Counted from the stretch's first letter, positions 1-9,509 are shown. The stretch is 64,000 bases of DNA from Xanthomarina sp. F2636L (GCF_026410195.1 NZ_JAPMLM010000054.1:103424-167423); one strand, 5' to 3'. Notes: a model not told the origin generated them from the sequence alone. Numbers and translations: made by a program.

Positions 1-1
1 C

Positions 2-1156
2 GCTCATAAACGCATGGGTAGTACGGGGGGTATTGGTGTATTTGTAAAACAGCTAACCACCGAATTGAAAACACATGATTTTCAAATTACTGTATTTTCT
101 TTTGGGAATGAGGCTGTTAGCTTTGATGATGGCGGTGTGCGCGTTGTAAAAATAAAAGACTTGAGTCATTTTAATGCACAGGTTAGAAGGGTTTTACAAA
201 AGTACCAGGTACCGGGTTACCATAAACTGAAATTGTTTTTGGCCTTTTTAAACCGGGTGTATATTTCTTTATATTTATCGGTTTTTGTTTTTAAACATAG
301 GTTTGATATGGTGGAGTTTCATGACTATGGTGGTGATGCACCTTATTTTTTGGGGCGCTTAAAAAAAGTTATTCGCTGTCATGGAAGTGCAGTTGCTTTA
401 CATCAATTCATGGGTTATGGTAAACGCCAGACCGATACGGTTTTTGAATACCAAATGTTTAAGCGTTTTAAAAAACATGTAATTGCCGTTTCTGATTATT
501 CGGCCCAGATGGCGCAAGAAGCGTTTCAGCTTAAAGTCCGACCGCAAACTATTTATAATGGGGTGGTTTTGGATCGCTCTGTAATTCAGTCGTCGTATTT
601 ACATGCCCCAACCATCCCTTTTTCTGTTTTTTATTTTGGCTCTTTGCGAGAGCGCAAAGGAATTGATATAGCTTGTGAAACTTTTAATAAGGTGGTTATT
701 GATTTTCCAAATGCCCAATTTCATATTATGGGTGCTAATAATAATGATTATTGGAATAATAAAGTGGTGCATGTATTATCAGAGGTAGCATTAGCGCAAA
801 CCAGGTATCATGGCATGGTGCCAAACGCGGAAATTGTGCCCTATTTACAGCAGGCACATGTGGTTTTATTTCCGTCTTATGGTGAAAATTTTTCAGTAGC
901 ACTATTGGAAGTTATGGCGTTGAAGAAATTGGTTATTTGTTCTGACATTCCCGCCTTTGCAGAGATTATTAAGCATGGTGAAAATGGCTTAATAGCTAAT
1001 TCTAATTTAGATTATCCCAATCTGATAAAAAGCATTTTTGAAAATGATATAGATATAGAAAAAATATCTAGTAATGCTGTTGATACAATAAAAAATAACT
1101 TTGAGATGCAGATCATTATAAATCAGAATATAAATTATTATAAATCTTTATTATAA
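2..1156 (+). CDS. Glycosyltransferase family 4 (5' end cut by window edge)
   Basis: GT-B fold retaining glycosyltransferase, expected to add a sugar to a lipid-linked polysaccharide intermediate at the inner face of the cytoplasmic membrane. The frame is open to the left edge. The first ATG in the window (14) is followed at once by GSTGGIGVFVKQL, the glycine-rich loop that in GT4 proteins normally lies 10-20 residues inside the true start, so only a few codons are missing. The C-terminal half carries the EX7E nucleotide-sugar motif (ENFSVALLE). It is the first visible gene of a long + strand glycosyltransferase run. Donor and acceptor sugars cannot be told from the sequence. Confidence 0.85.
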   Translation, partial: AHKRMGSTGGIGVFVKQLTTELKTHDFQITVFSFGNEAVSFDDGGVRVVKIKDLSHFNAQVRRVLQKYQVPGYHKLKLFLAFLNRVYISLYLSVFVFKHRFDMVEFHDYGGDAPYFLGRLKKVIRCHGSAVALHQFMGYGKRQTDTVFEYQMFKRFKKHVIAVSDYSAQMAQEAFQLKVRPQTIYNGVVLDRSVIQSSYLHAPTIPFSVFYFGSLRERKGIDIACETFNKVVIDFPNAQFHIMGANNNDYWNNKVVHVLSEVALAQTRYHGMVPNAEIVPYLQQAHVVLFPSYGENFSVALLEVMALKKLVICSDIPAFAEIIKHGENGLIANSNLDYPNLIKSIFENDIDIEKISSNAVDTIKNNFEMQIIINQNINYYKSLL

Positions 1157-1441
1157 TCTAACTAGCCTAATAGACTTACTACTTGATATTGCTTGATGTC
1201 ATTTATATTCATGAATTATAAAAATAATTTTTTTTATACCATCTAATCTTATTTAATAATTTTCATCCTCACTTTTATTATAGAATTTGTGCTTTACATC
1301 TATAAAAGAGAAACTTAAATTCTCTTATATAAATGTCATTTATTTCCTAAATGTATTCGTATTAAAAGGATTAAAGTAAAAAGATTTTTTTGCATTCTTA
1401 ATCACTCACTCTTTTTGTTATATTAGCTGATAATTATCATT
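1157..1441. other. AT-rich intergenic stretch
   Basis: Very AT-rich spacer between two polysaccharide genes. A weak hairpin with 7-bp arms AAGAGAA/TTCTCTT lies near 1306-1326. No coding frame and no clear TAnnTTTG promoter was found, although a promoter for the next gene is expected here. Confidence 0.4.
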
Positions 1442-2821
1442 ATGACTATAACAACACCTATTATACCAAGCAAACTAACATTTGCTAAAAAAACTAATAA
1501 ACCCCATGAGCTAGATTTAGAAGCTATTTGCGTGTTTGTTGCTACTGGTTTTTTTATGGGAGACGATACCTATTGGAAAGATCAGGTTTGTTTAAAGCCT
1601 GGCCATACGCATAACCTTAACGAAGCAGGTGAACTCATAAAAAGCACCCCTTATTTTACTTGGCACTATACACCTAAAGACATTTCTTTTGAAGGGGCTT
1701 TAAAGGAATATATACATTTACTAAAGACTATTACTAAAGAGCAAGTGGGCGATAAGCCAGTTATCTTGGCGCTTTCTGGGGGTCTAGACAGTAGAAGTCA
1801 GGCCCTTATTTTAAAAGATTTTGATAATCCGGTACATGGCTACAGTTATGCTTTTGATGGTGGGTATCCAGAGCATAAAATTAGTGAACAAATTGCAAAA
1901 GTTTGTCATTTTACCTTTGATGGTTTTAAAATCCCGGAGGGCTATTTATGGAATTGTATCGATGAGTTAGCCGATATTAATGGTTGTTATTCGGAATTTA
2001 CCCACCCAAGACAAATGGCTATTTTACCAGAATTAAAAGCCATGGAAGGGGTTTTTTCTCTAGGACATTGGGGCGATGTGCTGTTTGATAGAGGTGCACC
2101 TGAAGGAACTACAGAAAAAGATATCATTCCCTTGCTTTTTAAAAAGATGGTGAAGCCGAAAGGTGTGGAGCTTGCCGAAAAATTATGGCAGCACTGGAAT
2201 TTGGAAGACGACTTTAAAAGTTATTTAATAACCCGCATTGAAACAGATTTAGCTGAAATAAAAATTGGCAATATTAGTGCCAAAGTACGTGCCTACAAAA
2301 CGAGTCAATGGGCACACCGTTGGACCACCACAAACTTGTCTGTGTTTGAGGAAGCGCATCCTATAACACTACCGTTTTATGACAATAGAATGTGTGAGTT
2401 TATCTGCAGCATACCAGAAGCCTATTTAGCAGATAGACGTTTGCAACTTGCCCATTTAAAACAACATAAAAAGTTAGCAAATATTACTTGGCATGCCCAA
2501 AGACCTTATACTATTAATAATTACCAATATAATAAAGCACCATATAATCTTCCTTTTCGTATTATGAATAAACTGCAAAGAGAAGCAAAGACGCTACTAG
2601 GAAAAAAATATGTGCAACGTAATTGGGAATTACAGTTTATAGGTACTGCAAATGAAGAAGCATTAAAAAGCAGGATTTTTAATGCAGACTTTAATAGTTT
2701 TATACCTAAATACATGGTAGAAGATATATATAATCAGTTTAAAACAAACGACCCTATTAATTATGCACATGCTGTAAGTATGCTCTTAACCTTGTCTTTA
2801 TGGCACCAAAAATATCATTAA
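1442..2821 (+). CDS. Asparagine synthase-like ATP-pyrophosphatase domain protein, no glutaminase domain
   Basis: The protein (459 aa) resembles the synthetase half of asparagine synthase B-type enzymes, which adenylate a carboxylate and form an amide. The PP-loop SGGLDS sits at residues 112-117, and the following region matches the family in length and pattern. The usual N-terminal Ntn glutaminase domain with catalytic Cys2 is absent: the protein starts MTITTPI and has only about 100 residues before the PP-loop. It therefore probably uses free ammonia or another nucleophile. Such stand-alone domains are common in capsule and O-antigen loci, where amidation of a uronic acid is a plausible role (inference). 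A GT2 gene follows after 9 bp, which suggests one transcript. Confidence 0.75.
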   Translation: MTITTPIIPSKLTFAKKTNKPHELDLEAICVFVATGFFMGDDTYWKDQVCLKPGHTHNLNEAGELIKSTPYFTWHYTPKDISFEGALKEYIHLLKTITKEQVGDKPVILALSGGLDSRSQALILKDFDNPVHGYSYAFDGGYPEHKISEQIAKVCHFTFDGFKIPEGYLWNCIDELADINGCYSEFTHPRQMAILPELKAMEGVFSLGHWGDVLFDRGAPEGTTEKDIIPLLFKKMVKPKGVELAEKLWQHWNLEDDFKSYLITRIETDLAEIKIGNISAKVRAYKTSQWAHRWTTTNLSVFEEAHPITLPFYDNRMCEFICSIPEAYLADRRLQLAHLKQHKKLANITWHAQRPYTINNYQYNKAPYNLPFRIMNKLQREAKTLLGKKYVQRNWELQFIGTANEEALKSRIFNADFNSFIPKYMVEDIYNQFKTNDPINYAHAVSMLLTLSLWHQKYH

Positions 2822-2830
2822 AACTTAGAC

Positions 2831-3847
2831 ATGAAATTATCTATTCTTATTCCCGTTTTTAATGGAGAACCTTTTATAAGAAAGTCCTATCAATCTATTT
2901 TAAATCAAAACCTACAAGCTATAGATTATGAGATTGTTTATATTAATAATAACTCTACAGACCAAACGGTTGCTATAATTAAAGAATTAATGACCCAAGA
3001 CCCAAGGGTTAAAATATATCACCAAACTAATCAGGGGGAGGCTTATGCAAGAAATATGGGTATTGAGAAAGCAATGGGTACATATATATACCAATTAGAT
3101 GTAGACGATGAAATATACTCTGGTGCACTTAAACGCCTCATATATGTGTTAGATACCCATCCTGAAATTGAAGCCGTTTTTGGGAAAACACTGAAGTCTA
3201 ATCATACGATTGCCAATACCGTAAAACCAACAGATGAAACGCATGAGGTTCTTTTAAAAAAACCGCCATATTGGGGTATTCATTGGCTTAAAAGTTTGAG
3301 TAAAGTTGCAGGGGTGCCTTGTTTTCTTTATAGAAAAGAAGTTTTTAAAAAAGTAGGTAAATACCACGAAGAATTGAAAGTTGGAACCGATACAGGCTTT
3401 GATGTTCGTTTAGGGATGACCTGCAACTTAGCATTTATTGATACCTATATTTTTTTATATTATATTCACCCCAACTCTGTCATGAGTCAAGTGAAGAAAA
3501 AGAACGAAATGATATTTCATACCTGGAAACGTTTTGTTAAAGATCATTTAGTTTTTTATTTAAGTCATGAGGTGCCTTTTGAATTTAAAAAAAGATTATT
3601 CAGACAATTATTTGCCATGATGGGGAAGCAAATTGTCTATTCGGAAGATTTTAATACTAGGAAAGCTATAAAGAAACAGCTAATTCAAGAAATAAAACCT
3701 GTTAGGGTTCCTTGGTTTTTAAAAACATATCTTACTATCTTAGTTTACCTGCCGTTTAAACCATTTTTAAAATTTTATGTTTATTATTTATCGCGTTGGT
3801 ATGTAGATAGAAATTTAAATACTGGTTTTATATATAACAACATATAA
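2831..3847 (+). CDS. Glycosyltransferase family 2
   Basis: Inverting GT-A glycosyltransferase of 338 aa. The N-terminus LSILIPVFNG is the classic GT2 start, and the metal and nucleotide-sugar binding DxD-like motif is QLDVDD at residues 88-93. The C-terminal third has several hydrophobic and basic segments (around LTILVYLPFKPFLKF) that may sit on the membrane. It starts 9 bp after the asparagine-synthase-like gene and lies in the same + strand run. Sugar specificity is not readable. Confidence 0.87.
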   Translation: MKLSILIPVFNGEPFIRKSYQSILNQNLQAIDYEIVYINNNSTDQTVAIIKELMTQDPRVKIYHQTNQGEAYARNMGIEKAMGTYIYQLDVDDEIYSGALKRLIYVLDTHPEIEAVFGKTLKSNHTIANTVKPTDETHEVLLKKPPYWGIHWLKSLSKVAGVPCFLYRKEVFKKVGKYHEELKVGTDTGFDVRLGMTCNLAFIDTYIFLYYIHPNSVMSQVKKKNEMIFHTWKRFVKDHLVFYLSHEVPFEFKKRLFRQLFAMMGKQIVYSEDFNTRKAIKKQLIQEIKPVRVPWFLKTYLTILVYLPFKPFLKFYVYYLSRWYVDRNLNTGFIYNNI

Positions 3848-3901
3848 AATAATTTGATTCATTGTATTTAGGATCTTCGATTATAAAAACATTAAAAATT
3901 T

Positions 3902-4987
3902 ATGAATAAAGAACGTATAAAGGTTTTATATACTATATCTAATTTTAATACAGCAGGAAGTGGTAAAGTGGTTTACGATTTAGTGCGTGGTCTTGACACA
4001 TCAAAGTTTGATGTAGAGATAGCTTGTGAGGATAACAAGGGGGCTTTTTTTAAAACAGTAGAGGCATTAGGCCGGCCTATCCATATATTTACAACTAAAA
4101 CACCTTATAAACCCTATTATAATTTATTATTTCGAGTTTGGAAAACCTCTAAATTTTATAAAAAAAACAAGTATGATGTTATTCATTCTTGGCAATGGAG
4201 CAGCGATTGGACCGAAGCTTTAGCGGCACGGTTAGTTGGTGTGAAATGGTTATACACTAAAAAGGCTATGGGTTTTCATAATAAACACTGGCATATAAAA
4301 AGCTATTTAGCCCATTTTATAATTACCATTAATGACCAAATGAAAGATTATTTTCCAAATAAAAAACAACAAGCTTTAATTCCTTTGGGTGTAGATACTA
4401 ATTATTATAATCCTGAAAATTTTAAAAATAGTAGACAGGTAGATAGCTTGGACTTTAATATAATTACAGTTGCTAATTTGGCACCTGTAAAAGAAATTCA
4501 ACTTTTAATAAAGGCTATACATCAACTAAATAATTCAACAATAAAACTGACTATTGTCGGTGATTGTAATAATGAATATGGACGAGAAATGATAAGTTTA
4601 AAAGAGGAGTTAGCTCTTGATAATCAAGTTTGTTTTTTAGGTAAACATTTAGATGTTAGACCTTATATAGCAAAGTCTGATTTATTTGTGATAACCAGTA
4701 AGCAAGAGGGGATGCCTATGGCGCTAGTGGAAGCTATGAGTATGGGTATTCCCGTTATTGGTTCAAACGTACCAGGTGTAAATTACGTATTAAAAGATTT
4801 TAAAAACCTGTTATTTAAAGCAGGAGAGGTGGATGCTATAGCTACAAAAATTAAAGAAGTAAGAGCTTTAGAGGAAAAAACACGTATAAAGTTGGGTGAA
4901 GATTTACGTCAATATTGTGTGGATTATTTTGGCATGGATACTTTTATTAAAGCCCATGAAAATCTTTATACAGATTTAGTAAAGTAG
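3902..4987 (+). CDS. Glycosyltransferase family 4
   Basis: GT-B glycosyltransferase of 361 aa, full length for the family. The N-terminal nucleotide-fold start is IKVLYTISNFNTAGSGKVV, in which the AGSGK loop replaces the more usual GG(A/I). The C-terminal domain has the EX7E motif EGMPMALVE followed by AMSMGIPVIGS. The start ATG at 3902 gives the expected N-terminus. The gene lies 54 bp downstream of a GT2 gene. The role is one linkage step in repeat-unit assembly. Confidence 0.87.
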   Translation: MNKERIKVLYTISNFNTAGSGKVVYDLVRGLDTSKFDVEIACEDNKGAFFKTVEALGRPIHIFTTKTPYKPYYNLLFRVWKTSKFYKKNKYDVIHSWQWSSDWTEALAARLVGVKWLYTKKAMGFHNKHWHIKSYLAHFIITINDQMKDYFPNKKQQALIPLGVDTNYYNPENFKNSRQVDSLDFNIITVANLAPVKEIQLLIKAIHQLNNSTIKLTIVGDCNNEYGREMISLKEELALDNQVCFLGKHLDVRPYIAKSDLFVITSKQEGMPMALVEAMSMGIPVIGSNVPGVNYVLKDFKNLLFKAGEVDAIATKIKEVRALEEKTRIKLGEDLRQYCVDYFGMDTFIKAHENLYTDLVK

Positions 4988-5031
4988 TTCTATTATAGGG
5001 CTATTGAGCAGCTTAAAGGGAGAATACATGT

Positions 5032-5226
5032 AACCTTAGGCATATTAATTTTTTTATTTGGTTGCATGATGAGCATCCAACTCTTAATCTCTATTCTAAA
5101 AGTTCCATTGTTGATAAACAAAAAACTAAACTTATATTTACCTCGGAAGACATAGATTGAATTGATATTATATTGAATATTTTTGATACACAACTATTTT
5201 TAAGAACCTATACAAAGGCAAGGACT
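5032..5226 (+). pseudogene. Possible decayed coding fragment
   Basis: Reading the frame through 5062-5226 gives protein-like text (LHDEHPTLNLYSKSSIVD, then after a TGA at 5158 FDTQLFLRTYTKA) with a normal amino-acid mix on both sides of the stop and no start codon. This looks like the worn tail of a gene lost between the two glycosyltransferases, but the family is not recognised. It may equally be chance in AT-rich DNA. Confidence 0.25.
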
Positions 5227-5227
5227 T

Positions 5228-6139
5228 ATGATTCATTTTATATATAACTACTTTTTAACAAGACAACCCACAAAAAAAAGTAATAAATTAAACCTTTGGA
5301 TACAGTGGCAGGTTTATAAATTCTTAAAGGTAAATTTGATTAGGTTTTATAAAAATGTATCCAAAGATTCGTTAGGTATTGATGATACTAGCAATATTAT
5401 TGTGAGCTTAACCTCTTTTCCTGCAAGAATAGATGTGATTTATTTGTCTATAAGAAGCGTGTTAAATCAAACCCAAAGACCAAAAAAAATAGTGCTATGG
5501 TTGGGAGAAGAACAGTTTCCGCTAGGTGAAGAAGGTTTACCAAATACCTTATTAGAATTAAAGCCTTTAGGTTTAGAAATTGCCTTTTGTGAAGATATTA
5601 AAGCGCACAAAAAGTACTTTTTTGCTTTTCAAAAATATCCAGAGAATTTAATTGTTACTGTTGATGATGATGTGATATACCCTAGAAGTCTTCTGTCTAC
5701 ATTATGGGAAACTCATCTTAAACATCCTAATAGTGTTGTTGCCAATCGCGTTCGCCTTATGGAAACGGAAAACGACCATTTTAAACCGTATAGAGGATGG
5801 AAAATTAATGAGGTTGGAGCTATGAATCCGTCTAAAAAAATATTTTCTACTGGGGTTGGAGGCGTGCTATATCAACCTAGCCTTTTTCCTGAAGCCATGT
5901 TTGATATAGAAGGAATTCAAAAAGTAAACTGCATGAATGATGACATTTGGTTAAAAGCCAGTCAAATAACAAACAACATACCTGTGGCGTTTACAAATTA
6001 TTATTTGAAACAATTTATTGAAATACCAGATTCTCAAAAGGAAAGTTTATACGCATTGAATGTTTTTGAAAACGATAATGACAGACAAATTAAAGAAGTA
6101 TTTGATTACTTTGGAATTACCAAAAAATATTTTGACTGA
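5228..6139 (+). CDS. Glycosyltransferase, GT-A type (GT2-like)
   Basis: A protein of 303 aa with the core IIVSLTSFPARIDVIYLSI, then RPKKIVLWLGEEQFP, and a strong metal-binding motif TVDDDV at about residues 144-149. This set is typical of the small GT-A glycosyltransferases found in flavobacterial polysaccharide loci. It probably transfers a sugar from a nucleotide donor onto the growing repeat unit. The gene ends 38 bp before a convergent - strand sulfotransferase-like gene, so it closes the first part of the + strand run. The acceptor is unknown. Confidence 0.8.
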   Translation: MIHFIYNYFLTRQPTKKSNKLNLWIQWQVYKFLKVNLIRFYKNVSKDSLGIDDTSNIIVSLTSFPARIDVIYLSIRSVLNQTQRPKKIVLWLGEEQFPLGEEGLPNTLLELKPLGLEIAFCEDIKAHKKYFFAFQKYPENLIVTVDDDVIYPRSLLSTLWETHLKHPNSVVANRVRLMETENDHFKPYRGWKINEVGAMNPSKKIFSTGVGGVLYQPSLFPEAMFDIEGIQKVNCMNDDIWLKASQITNNIPVAFTNYYLKQFIEIPDSQKESLYALNVFENDNDRQIKEVFDYFGITKKYFD

Positions 6140-6147
6140 TTCAAACC

Positions 6148-6179
6148 AAATATCTCACTTTAAATATTAAATGAGATTT
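6148..6179. terminator. Possible bidirectional terminator between convergent genes
   Basis: Imperfect hairpin with arms AAATATCTCACTTT and AAATGAGATTT (one bulged base) and A/T-rich flanks, placed exactly between two convergent genes. It overlaps the stop codon of the - strand gene. No long T-tract, so only moderate support. Confidence 0.35.
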
Positions 6180-7248
6180 ACCTTAACCTGGATTTTATTC
6201 TTTGAATTATTGAGGGCGTTTTTTTGGTGTTGACATTTTTGTTATTACGTTTAATCATGGTAAAAATGAAATCATTTTGAATGGCAATTAAATTCTTTAG
6301 TTGTTCAATCTCAATTTCAAAAATTTCTTTATCCGATTTTATTTTGTATTTATTTTTATCAAACAATAAATTAAAATCATAGTTAGGGAAATAGGTGTTG
6401 TGAATTTCTATGTTATCTTTTTCATAAAAACTCATTATTTCATTTGAATAAGAATAAAAAATAACTGGCTTTTCTTTAGAGTAAATTATGTCAGATGAAT
6501 TAGTTATATTTTTATTTATGAGTTTTTTAATTTCATTGTCTACAGGGCTTTCAAAGACTTTGGAAGTTCGTCTTAAAATATCACTATACCCTGCATGTAT
6601 ACCTTTATTAGCGTCGGACACCAGACTAAAGTCCTTATCTTCGAACCCTAATTTGCTTATGAAATCGGATAATAGATTTTCATTAAATAATGTAATTTTA
6701 TTTATAAAACCAACTTTTAACGCGTGCTCTCCAAAAATACTTTTAAAACCTTCAATACTTAACTTATAATCAGGTTCTTTTAGCCTATATGAATCTATCA
6801 TGTATTCTTGAAACGATTTGCCTTGTTTTATTCCCCATTGTTGCCAAGCGGATAAACAATATTCATCTTGCCTCCTAATATAGTATATAACTTCTATATT
6901 ATTAAAAACAGAACTTATATCTTCAAGTAAATTTTTATCATTATTAAAGCATGAACGACTAGACAATCTTTCATCTGACAAGATGATTGAATTAAGATTT
7001 TTTATTTCAGCTTCTTCTTTTAATAGAATTAAATCACGCTTTATATCAATTTTATTTTCTGTAAAAAGGATTTTATGAAAATACATACCAGGTTGAACCC
7101 AGTTCTTATCATCCGAATCACTTATTTTCATGAACTGGTTTACAATACCGATTCTTTGATTATTAAACTTGCTTATGTTTGCTTTTAAAAAACTTTGTAT
7201 TGTACTTGAACCACATTTATTGTGACCTACATGTAAAATCAACTTCAT
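6178..7248 (-). CDS. Sulfotransferase-like protein
   Basis: A protein of 356 aa starting MKLILHVGHNKCGSSTIQSF. Residues 6-17 match the 5'-phosphosulfate-binding loop of PAPS-dependent sulfotransferases (usual form HVGxxKTGSTSIQ, here with Cys-Gly-Ser-Ser). The segment IYYIRRQDEYCLSAW at 121-135 matches the 3'-phosphate-binding region (R-x6-S). A role in sulfating the polysaccharide is inferred from this and from the locus. It is the only - strand gene in the first 18.8 kb. The DNA on its right side is non-coding and AT-rich and is followed by a glycosyltransferase lacking its N-terminal half, which suggests that this gene arrived by recombination. The C-terminal 60 residues are lysine- and asparagine-rich and unassigned. 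Confidence 0.65.
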   Translation of the reverse strand: MKLILHVGHNKCGSSTIQSFLKANISKFNNQRIGIVNQFMKISDSDDKNWVQPGMYFHKILFTENKIDIKRDLILLKEEAEIKNLNSIILSDERLSSRSCFNNDKNLLEDISSVFNNIEVIYYIRRQDEYCLSAWQQWGIKQGKSFQEYMIDSYRLKEPDYKLSIEGFKSIFGEHALKVGFINKITLFNENLLSDFISKLGFEDKDFSLVSDANKGIHAGYSDILRRTSKVFESPVDNEIKKLINKNITNSSDIIYSKEKPVIFYSYSNEIMSFYEKDNIEIHNTYFPNYDFNLLFDKNKYKIKSDKEIFEIEIEQLKNLIAIQNDFIFTMIKRNNKNVNTKKTPSIIQRIKSRLR

Positions 7249-7488
7249 TTGTAAATCATGTTTGAGCTTTTAGGAAGTGAAGATAGTTGAAAACTATTAT
7301 TTTACAAATTAAGATTTTGTTTAAATTTGATTTATTTAATAATAATATCCAGAATAAATTTTTTAGCATTGATTAATTTTAATAGGATATAATTTATATT
7401 ATAATTTTAAGCGAGGATATTTTAGTGTAAACTTATTATAGGTACTTTGTGAAAGATTATTACATTTATATTTTTAAACTATAATTTA

Positions 7489-8067
7489 TTGAAAAAATCT
7501 CTAATCAAGAAAGGGAATAATGGCTTTCAAATTATTTCTATAGGACAACAACACTGGAAAAAAGGTTATACTTATGCTCTAGATGCTTGTAGGACTCTTA
7601 AAGACCAAGATTTTGACTTTCATTACACCCTAATTGGAGGCACCAAGGATATTGAATTGGATTATCATATACATGATTTGCAGCTTACAGATTTGGTAAC
7701 ACTTTTAGAATATCCGCCTAATACACAAGTGCAGACACTTTTACAGAACGCGGACTTACTGCTGTTATCCAGTGTGGCAGACGAAATAACACCTGTTGTT
7801 CCTAATGCTATGCTGAAAAACATATTGGTATTAAGTACCGATTGGGTTGGGGTGCAAGATGTGATTTTAGATGGTGAAACTGGTTTTATTGTACCTAAAC
7901 GAAACTCGGAACGTTTGGCTGAAAAAGTCAAAGAAATTGCTAATTTACCAGAGGCTGAAAAAGACAAGATTCGTAACAAGGCTTTACAAATCGTAAGTAA
8001 TGCCTATAGTGACACACAAATAGCTGCTGACCTGTTTGATTTTTGCCAAGGTTTAAAAAATGATTAA
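7489..8067 (+). CDS. Truncated GT4 glycosyltransferase (C-terminal domain only, probably inactive)
   Basis: The 192 aa match only the C-terminal Rossmann domain of GT4 enzymes (IISIGQQHWKKGYTYALDA ... GETGFIVP). No N-terminal acceptor domain precedes it: upstream in frame there is a TGA at 7450-7452. The only candidate start is a TTG at 7489, with no ATG. The conserved EX7E pair is changed to D and N (DEITPVVPN), which also argues for lost activity. The stop lies 5 bases inside the next gene (ATG at 8060), so the translational coupling of the former operon is kept. It is most simply a remnant of an enzyme broken when the neighbouring - strand gene was acquired. An alternative is a stand-alone partner subunit. 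Confidence 0.6.
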   Translation: MKKSLIKKGNNGFQIISIGQQHWKKGYTYALDACRTLKDQDFDFHYTLIGGTKDIELDYHIHDLQLTDLVTLLEYPPNTQVQTLLQNADLLLLSSVADEITPVVPNAMLKNILVLSTDWVGVQDVILDGETGFIVPKRNSERLAEKVKEIANLPEAEKDKIRNKALQIVSNAYSDTQIAADLFDFCQGLKND

Positions 8068-9262
8068 AGCGCAAACACATACCGTAACTGTTGGATTGGT
8101 GCTTTCTACGGTGCCCGGATATTCCGAGACTTTTTTCAGAAATAAAATAAAAGGCCTTCAGAATGCTGGATTTGAGGTGGTGCTGTTTGTTGATTATACT
8201 CAAAAAACGGATGTCGATTTTCCTTGCCGCATTGTTGCCAGTCCCCAATTTGTCGGGCCTAGGATAAATAAAGTGTTTACGGTTTTAGGGGTGCTTTTTA
8301 AAGCCCTTTTTTTACAGCCTAAACGCAGCTTTGCCTTATATCAGTTGGATAAAAAAGACGGAATTATTTTTAAAAACAGATTTAGAAATATTATTCTTAA
8401 TCAATTTTTGTTGGGAGAAACTTTGGATTGGTTGCATTTTGGTTACGGTAAGTTAGCACATGGTCGCGAAAATGTAGCTGAAGCTATTGGTGCAAAAATG
8501 GCTGTTAGTTTTAGAGGTTTTGATTTGTATTTATCTCCTTTAAAGCATCCAGGATGCTACGATTTATTATTTAAAAAAGAGGTGCGTTACCACGTATTGT
8601 CACATGGCATGAAGCAAAGGCTAAAAGATAATCTAATTTCAGATCAAAAAATTCATGTAATTACACCTGCTATAAATACAGCTTTTTTTAGCCATCAAAA
8701 ACCTATTGCCACAATGGACGATAATGTTATTAATATTGTTACCATTGCTCGTTTACATTGGATCAAGGGATTAGAGTATACTTTAGAAGCCTTGGCTAAA
8801 GTGAAACAAAAACAAATCAAATTTAAATATACCATCATTGGGGATGGAGAAGAAAAGGAGCGTTTGGTTTATGCAACCCATGAATTAGGAATTGCTGAAG
8901 ACGTATTTTTTCCTGGGAAATTATCACACAATAAGGTGAAAGAGATATTAAAAACGACTAGTATTTATTTGCAATATAGTATTCAAGAGGGATTTTGTAA
9001 CGCTGTTTTGGAGGCCCAAGCTATGGGTTTACTTTGTATAGTATCTGACGCCGAAGGTTTAAAAGAAAATGTTTTAGATACGCAAACAGGTTGGGTGGTT
9101 CCTAAAAGACAACCAGAAGTTTTGGCTAGAAAAATAATCGAAGTATCTAAGATGTCGAAAAGTGAACAACAGGAGATAACAACGCAGGCCGTTTCTCGAG
9201 TAAATAAATTATTTAATTTGGAGCGCCAAAACCTATTGTTTAGAGAGTTTTATGAATGTTAA
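8060..9262 (+). CDS. Glycosyltransferase family 4 (colanic acid WcaL-like)
   Basis: GT-B glycosyltransferase of 400 aa. The N-terminus VGLVLSTVPGYSETFFRNKI resembles the S-x-TFI-x-x-E style start of WcaL/AmsK-type enzymes, and the middle SFRGFDLYL segment also fits. The EX7E motif is EGFCNAVLE. The ATG overlaps the end of the truncated GT4 by 8 bases. About 250 bp of non-coding AT-rich DNA follows before the methyltransferase. It probably adds a hexose during repeat-unit assembly. The donor is unknown. Confidence 0.85.
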   Translation: MIKAQTHTVTVGLVLSTVPGYSETFFRNKIKGLQNAGFEVVLFVDYTQKTDVDFPCRIVASPQFVGPRINKVFTVLGVLFKALFLQPKRSFALYQLDKKDGIIFKNRFRNIILNQFLLGETLDWLHFGYGKLAHGRENVAEAIGAKMAVSFRGFDLYLSPLKHPGCYDLLFKKEVRYHVLSHGMKQRLKDNLISDQKIHVITPAINTAFFSHQKPIATMDDNVINIVTIARLHWIKGLEYTLEALAKVKQKQIKFKYTIIGDGEEKERLVYATHELGIAEDVFFPGKLSHNKVKEILKTTSIYLQYSIQEGFCNAVLEAQAMGLLCIVSDAEGLKENVLDTQTGWVVPKRQPEVLARKIIEVSKMSKSEQQEITTQAVSRVNKLFNLERQNLLFREFYEC

Positions 9263-9509
9263 GTAGGGTTTAACAGTGGTAACTTTTTTCAAAACTTAAG
9301 AAATATGTGACAGTCTTCTGTTTTATAGTCAATTTTAATATTTAAGCAACTACTTAGGTTTTTTATAATTTTGATTGCAAATGTATATTTTTGAGATTCC
9401 TATAGACTTAATTGCTATTTAAGTTTTATAATTGTAATATGATTAGTTACGGCACGTGTTAAGGGCATGGACTTGTAACCCGAACAGTTAAGAATTTTAT
9501 TTTAAATAT

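Noticed and set aside
4993..5193. 66-aa ORF on the - strand
   Set aside because: The composition is poor and there is no start context. The opposite strand has the more protein-like text in the same place.
6488..6769. 93-aa ORF on the + strand inside the sulfotransferase gene
   Set aside because: It is antisense to a gene with clear PAPS-binding motifs. The leucine/serine-rich text is typical of shadow frames.
7940..8248. 102-aa ORF on the - strand spanning the GT4 junction
   Set aside because: It is antisense to two coupled GT4 reading frames, with no recognisable domain.
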